The position numbers and the translations under genes were made by a program. The notes beneath the pieces are model-generated. The model had not been told where the DNA came from. It did no database searches and saw only the letters and a list, made by a program, of their open reading frames with translations. From Seohaeicola_A nanhaiensis (lineage in GTDB: Bacteria; Pseudomonadota; Alphaproteobacteria; Rhodobacterales; Rhodobacteraceae), in NCBI RefSeq assembly GCF_042654245.1, contig NZ_JBHSGI010000024.1:1-64000 (forward strand): a stretch of 64,000 nucleotides of DNA, in the 5' to 3' direction. Shown here one piece after another: positions 61,151-64,000 of this stretch (position 1 is the first letter of the stretch; every line of letters starts with the position of its first letter).

Positions 61151-62578
61151 TCAGGCCAGCGGACGCACCCTGAAAGGTTTGGCGATCTCGATCTGCCTCG
61201 CAGCCTGCAATACCAGCGCGTCCTCCCCCAGCCGCCCGACGATCTGCGATCCCACCGGCAGCCCCTCCGGCGTGTGGTGAACCGGCAGCACGACGGCAGG
61301 GAGGCCACTGGCATTGAACGGAGCCGAGAAGGGGCTCAGCTCGAACAGACGAGTCAGGAAGCCGTCCAGGTCGGTCGAGGTCATCGGCAGCGACTTGTGC
61401 GGCAACGGGGGTGTCGCTGTGGCCGGCGTGACCATCAGATCGAACCGTTGGAAGTAGGCCGCCAGGCGTCGCACCTCGCGGTTGATCACCGCTGTCCGCA
61501 TCAGGTGATCAGAGAGGGACACGCTTCGCGAGTAACGCAGTGCAGCGCGGGTCATCGGCTCCAGCCCGGCCAGCTCCGCTTCGCCCAGATCGCCGGCGCC
61601 GGGATAGAGCCCGGCCAGGGAAGCCAGCAGCACGCGGATCATCGCATCGGTCAATGCGTGAACGTCGAACGCGGGCATCGCCTCCTCTACCTCATGCCCA
61701 AGCCCCTCCAGCAGGGCGCCGGTCATCCTGGCAGCTTCTGCACAGGTCGGATCGACCGGCTTTCCGTCGAACCGCGTGGTCACCAGCCCGATCCGCAGCT
61801 TGCCTGGCGCCCGTTTGATCAGTCTTTCGAAGGGCTCGGAGGGCTTTGCCGTGAAATAGGGTGCTCCCGTGTCAGGTCCGGACGTCACGTCAAGAATCGC
61901 GGCACTGTCGCGCACGCTGACCGTGACCGCATGTTCGTGACTGATCCCGTGATTGGGGTCGCCCCGGTGCGGCCCGAAGGGATTCAGCGCCCGGCTCGGC
62001 TTGAACCCGACCAGCCCGTTGAAGGCCGCCGGAATTCGGATCGACCCGGCGCTGTCTGTTGCATGGGCTGCGGGCATCATCCCGCTGGCCACGGCGGCAC
62101 CGGCGCCCCCGCTCGACCCGCCCGCGCCCCGATCCGGGTCCCAGGGATTGCGCGTCAGGCCCCAGGCCGCGCTGTCGGTCTCCATCGTGAGCCCGAACTC
62201 GGGCGAGGCGCTGCGCCCCAGAAATCCGAACCCCGCCGCGCGCAGCCGCCCGACCAGTGTCGAATCGAAATCGAAAACCGCGCCCTTGAACCGTTCCGAA
62301 CCGTTGGAAAGTGGCAACCCCCGCACCGGCGCGTGCAGGTCCTTGATCAGATAGGGCATTCCCAGGAATCGCGGCTGGTCCCCCTGCGCCACCCGCGCGT
62401 CCAGCGCGTCCAGCGCCTCTTCGAAGTGCGTAACGACCACCGCGTTGACGCGCGGGTTCTGCGCCTCGATCTCGCGAATTGCCGTCTCAAGCACCTCGCG
62501 CGGGCTCACCTCGCCCCGGCCCGCCAGATCGGCAAGCCCCACCAGGTCCAGCCCGATCCATTCCTCGCGCGTCAGCAT
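61151..62578 (-). CDS. Amidase-signature hydrolase
   Basis: This 475-residue enzyme has the Ser-Ser-Lys catalytic set: YLIKDLHAP (Lys), AGGSSGGAGAAVASG (Ser) and TDSAGSIRIPA (Ser nucleophile). The last motif has Ala where most members have Gly (DSGGSIR). The substrate is unknown. It starts 2 bases after the XRE-cupin gene ends, and the two are divergent from a TRAP permease, suggesting uptake and hydrolysis of an amide. Confidence 0.92.
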   Translation of the reverse strand: MLTREEWIGLDLVGLADLAGRGEVSPREVLETAIREIEAQNPRVNAVVVTHFEEALDALDARVAQGDQPRFLGMPYLIKDLHAPVRGLPLSNGSERFKGAVFDFDSTLVGRLRAAGFGFLGRSASPEFGLTMETDSAAWGLTRNPWDPDRGAGGSSGGAGAAVASGMMPAAHATDSAGSIRIPAAFNGLVGFKPSRALNPFGPHRGDPNHGISHEHAVTVSVRDSAAILDVTSGPDTGAPYFTAKPSEPFERLIKRAPGKLRIGLVTTRFDGKPVDPTCAEAARMTGALLEGLGHEVEEAMPAFDVHALTDAMIRVLLASLAGLYPGAGDLGEAELAGLEPMTRAALRYSRSVSLSDHLMRTAVINREVRRLAAYFQRFDLMVTPATATPPLPHKSLPMTSTDLDGFLTRLFELSPFSAPFNASGLPAVVLPVHHTPEGLPVGSQIVGRLGEDALVLQAARQIEIAKPFRVRPLA

Positions 62579-62580
62579 GT

Positions 62581-63210
62581 TCAGTCCTCCAGAGGCAGCC
62601 CGCCGCCGCCGGTCACGATATTCAGAAGCGTAGCGTCCTCGTCCGAGACCGAGATCAGCGCATGCCCCATGCCGGCGTCGTAATAGGCGCTGTCGCCGGC
62701 TTCGAGGCGGATCGGCGCATAGAGATCCGAGTGCAGCTCCACCGCACCCGTCAGGACAAAGACCAGCTCCTCGCCGGGATGCGAAACCAGATGCTCGAAC
62801 TCCGTGACATCCCGCGCCTTCACCACGACCACAGTCGCGTCGATCAACTTCTGCTTAAGCCCCATCGCCAGCGGTTCGTAGATATAGGTCGCCGCGTCAT
62901 AGCCCACCCTCTCGGCCGCTCGCGTCACGTCCAGGCGGCCCATCACCTGAACCGGCTTCTTTGCGGCGGTCTGGTCGCCGTCCAGCAGGGTCGACAGATC
63001 CACCTCCAGCCCGCGCGCCAGTTTCAGCAATCCGTCGAAAGTGGGCGACAGGTTTGAATTCTCGATCTTCGAGATGGTCGAACTAGCCATGCCAGCCCGA
63101 TCAGCCACTTGTTGCAGCGTCAGCCCCTTCCCACGCCGCAGGGTCCGCACCTTTTCTCCGAAGGCGCTCAGCGCATCCAGCGTGCTTTCGTCTTCCGTCT
63201 TTCGGATCAT
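62581..63210 (-). CDS. XRE-type regulator with C-terminal cupin domain
   Basis: This 209-residue protein has an N-terminal helix-turn-helix (VRTLRRGKGLTLQQVADRAG then MASSTISKIENS) and a C-terminal cupin barrel with HPGEELVFVLTGAVELHSD and ESAYYDAGMGHALI-like strands. Such proteins control uptake or catabolic genes in response to a small ligand. The start MIRKTEDES at 63210 removes a non-homologous leader. It likely controls the divergent TRAP genes and its amidase partner. Confidence 0.9.
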   Translation of the reverse strand: MIRKTEDESTLDALSAFGEKVRTLRRGKGLTLQQVADRAGMASSTISKIENSNLSPTFDGLLKLARGLEVDLSTLLDGDQTAAKKPVQVMGRLDVTRAAERVGYDAATYIYEPLAMGLKQKLIDATVVVVKARDVTEFEHLVSHPGEELVFVLTGAVELHSDLYAPIRLEAGDSAYYDAGMGHALISVSDEDATLLNIVTGGGGLPLED

Positions 63211-63214
63211 CAAT

Positions 63215-63230
63215 ATTTCCCATTGGAAAT
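63215..63230. promoter_or_regulatory. Putative XRE-cupin operator
   Basis: ATTTCC (63215-63220) and GGAAAT (63225-63230) form a perfect 6-bp inverted repeat around CATT, just upstream of the regulator start in the 76-base divergent gap. A TTGACA at 63238-63243 and a CGTATACG palindrome follow. Regulators of this type often bind short palindromes in their own divergent promoters. Confidence 0.5.
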
Positions 63231-63286
63231 TTATCGCTTGACATATTGCGTATACGAAAGTGACGATCGCGGCAAGGAGCTTGTCC

Positions 63287-64000
63287 ATGGCCTTCGGTCT
63301 CATCACGGCGTTTGTCGCGCTCGCCATCGCCGGCGGGGTGGCGATCAGCTATGTCGCTGGCTCGGCCGCCGTGCTTGCCTTCCTGGCCAGCGGCTACGGC
63401 AATTACCTCGCGATCATGCCCCAGCGCATCTTCAGCCAGATCGACGTGTTCACCTTCCTCTCCATGCCGCTGTTCATCCTGGCCGGAGAGATGATGACCC
63501 GGGGCGGCGTGACCGGCGCCCTGATCGACCTCGCCATGCTGATCGTCGGCCGCATGAAGGGCGGGCTGGGATACGTGAACATCGCCGCGTCGGTGTTCCT
63601 CGCCGGTATTTCGGGGTCCGCCGTTGCAGATGCGGCCGCCACCACCAAGACCCTCGTGCCGGCGATGGTCGACCGCGGCTATCGCCTGGACTTCGCCGCC
63701 GCGCTCACCGCTGCCAGCTGCGTAATCGGCCCGATCATCCCGCCCTCCATCGTGATGATCTTCTACGGCGCGCTGATGAACGTCTCGGTCGCGGCCATGT
63801 TCGCGGGCGGCATCGTGCCCGGCCTGCTGATGGCGCTGTTCCTGTTCGCCTACAACGCCTGGTGCGCCCGGCGCGAGGATCACCCCGGCGGGGCAGGGGT
63901 CGTACTGCCGCCTGTGCGTCCGACCATTGCCCGCGCGCTTCCTGCCCTGCTGATTCCCGTCGTCATCGTCGGCGGCATCGTCTTCGGCGTCGTCACCCCG
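63287..64000 (+). CDS. TRAP transporter large permease, DctM-like (partial)
   Basis: The frame is open to the window end, giving 238 residues. It begins MAFGLITAFVALAIAGGVAI and has LSMPLFILAGEMMTRGG, GISGSAVADAAATTKTLVPA, and IGPIIPPSIVMIFYGALMNV, all typical of the DctM large subunit. AAGGAG lies upstream. It takes up organic acids or related solutes with a binding protein and the small DctQ subunit, neither of which precedes it. They may lie beyond the window. Confidence 0.93.
   Translation, partial: MAFGLITAFVALAIAGGVAISYVAGSAAVLAFLASGYGNYLAIMPQRIFSQIDVFTFLSMPLFILAGEMMTRGGVTGALIDLAMLIVGRMKGGLGYVNIAASVFLAGISGSAVADAAATTKTLVPAMVDRGYRLDFAAALTAASCVIGPIIPPSIVMIFYGALMNVSVAAMFAGGIVPGLLMALFLFAYNAWCARREDHPGGAGVVLPPVRPTIARALPALLIPVVIVGGIVFGVVTP

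Overview
The window is high-GC chromosomal DNA from an alphaproteobacterium, most likely Rhodobacteraceae/Roseobacteraceae. The supports are a class I (archaeal-type) lysyl-tRNA synthetase, an aapJQMP amino-acid transporter, an ATP12-type F1 assembly chaperone, a DUF1127 miniprotein, a VPLPA-CTERM protein, a TRAP transporter and uniformly GC-rich codon use. There is no insertion sequence, prophage or CRISPR array, so this is core chromosome with small accessory insertions.

Layout. Bases 1-11253 hold the end of tuf and the S10 and spc ribosomal-protein genes (rpsJ to rpmD). This block is interrupted twice: an antisense SRPBCC-domain gene lies between rplW and rplB, and a putative 2OG-Fe(II) oxygenase gene between rplP and rpmC. 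Both gaps begin with a strong terminator. After rpmD and another terminator, about 18 kb of unrelated genes (11.3-29.1 kb) separate rpmD from rplO. They include a DUF1127 protein, an NsrR-like Rrf2 regulator behind an FNR-type box, an ABC exporter divergent from the esterase tesA, an SRAP/YedK homologue, cspA, an L,D-transpeptidase, an aminotransferase with an M24 peptidase, an orphan ParA and lysK. The ribosomal cluster resumes at 29155-34524 with rplO-secY-adk and then rpsM-rpsK-rpoA-rplQ, the latter with its own promoter and leader.

From 34.6 to 46.0 kb come a host-attachment-type protein, a DegP/HtrA protease, rarA, ridA, crcB, an RluC-type synthase, a HAD phosphatase, an ATP12 chaperone and aapJQMP. 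From 46.1 to 57.0 kb, mostly on the minus strand, are sixA, a ferredoxin-like protein, argB, engB, yidC, a c-di-GMP phosphodiesterase, ttcA and yidD-rnpA-rpmH. A VPLPA-CTERM protein and a leishmanolysin-like metallopeptidase lie between ttcA and yidD. From 57.3 kb to the end are a TVP38 membrane protein with a disulfide oxidoreductase, a histidine kinase, tRNA-Arg(ACG), and an amidase plus XRE-cupin regulator divergent from a TRAP permease that runs off the window.

Most interesting points. The SRAP/YedK homologue has Pro instead of the catalytic Cys2. A RAYT (REP-associated tyrosine transposase) relative has lost its HUH histidines, while GTAG-headed REP-like palindromes sit in the ribosomal gaps. 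A stand-alone DUF4157 protein has its HExxH changed to NQxxQ. A putative 2OG oxygenase gene lies next to rplP, whose product L16 is a known target of ribosomal oxygenases in other bacteria. The ribosomal super-operon is broken in three places.
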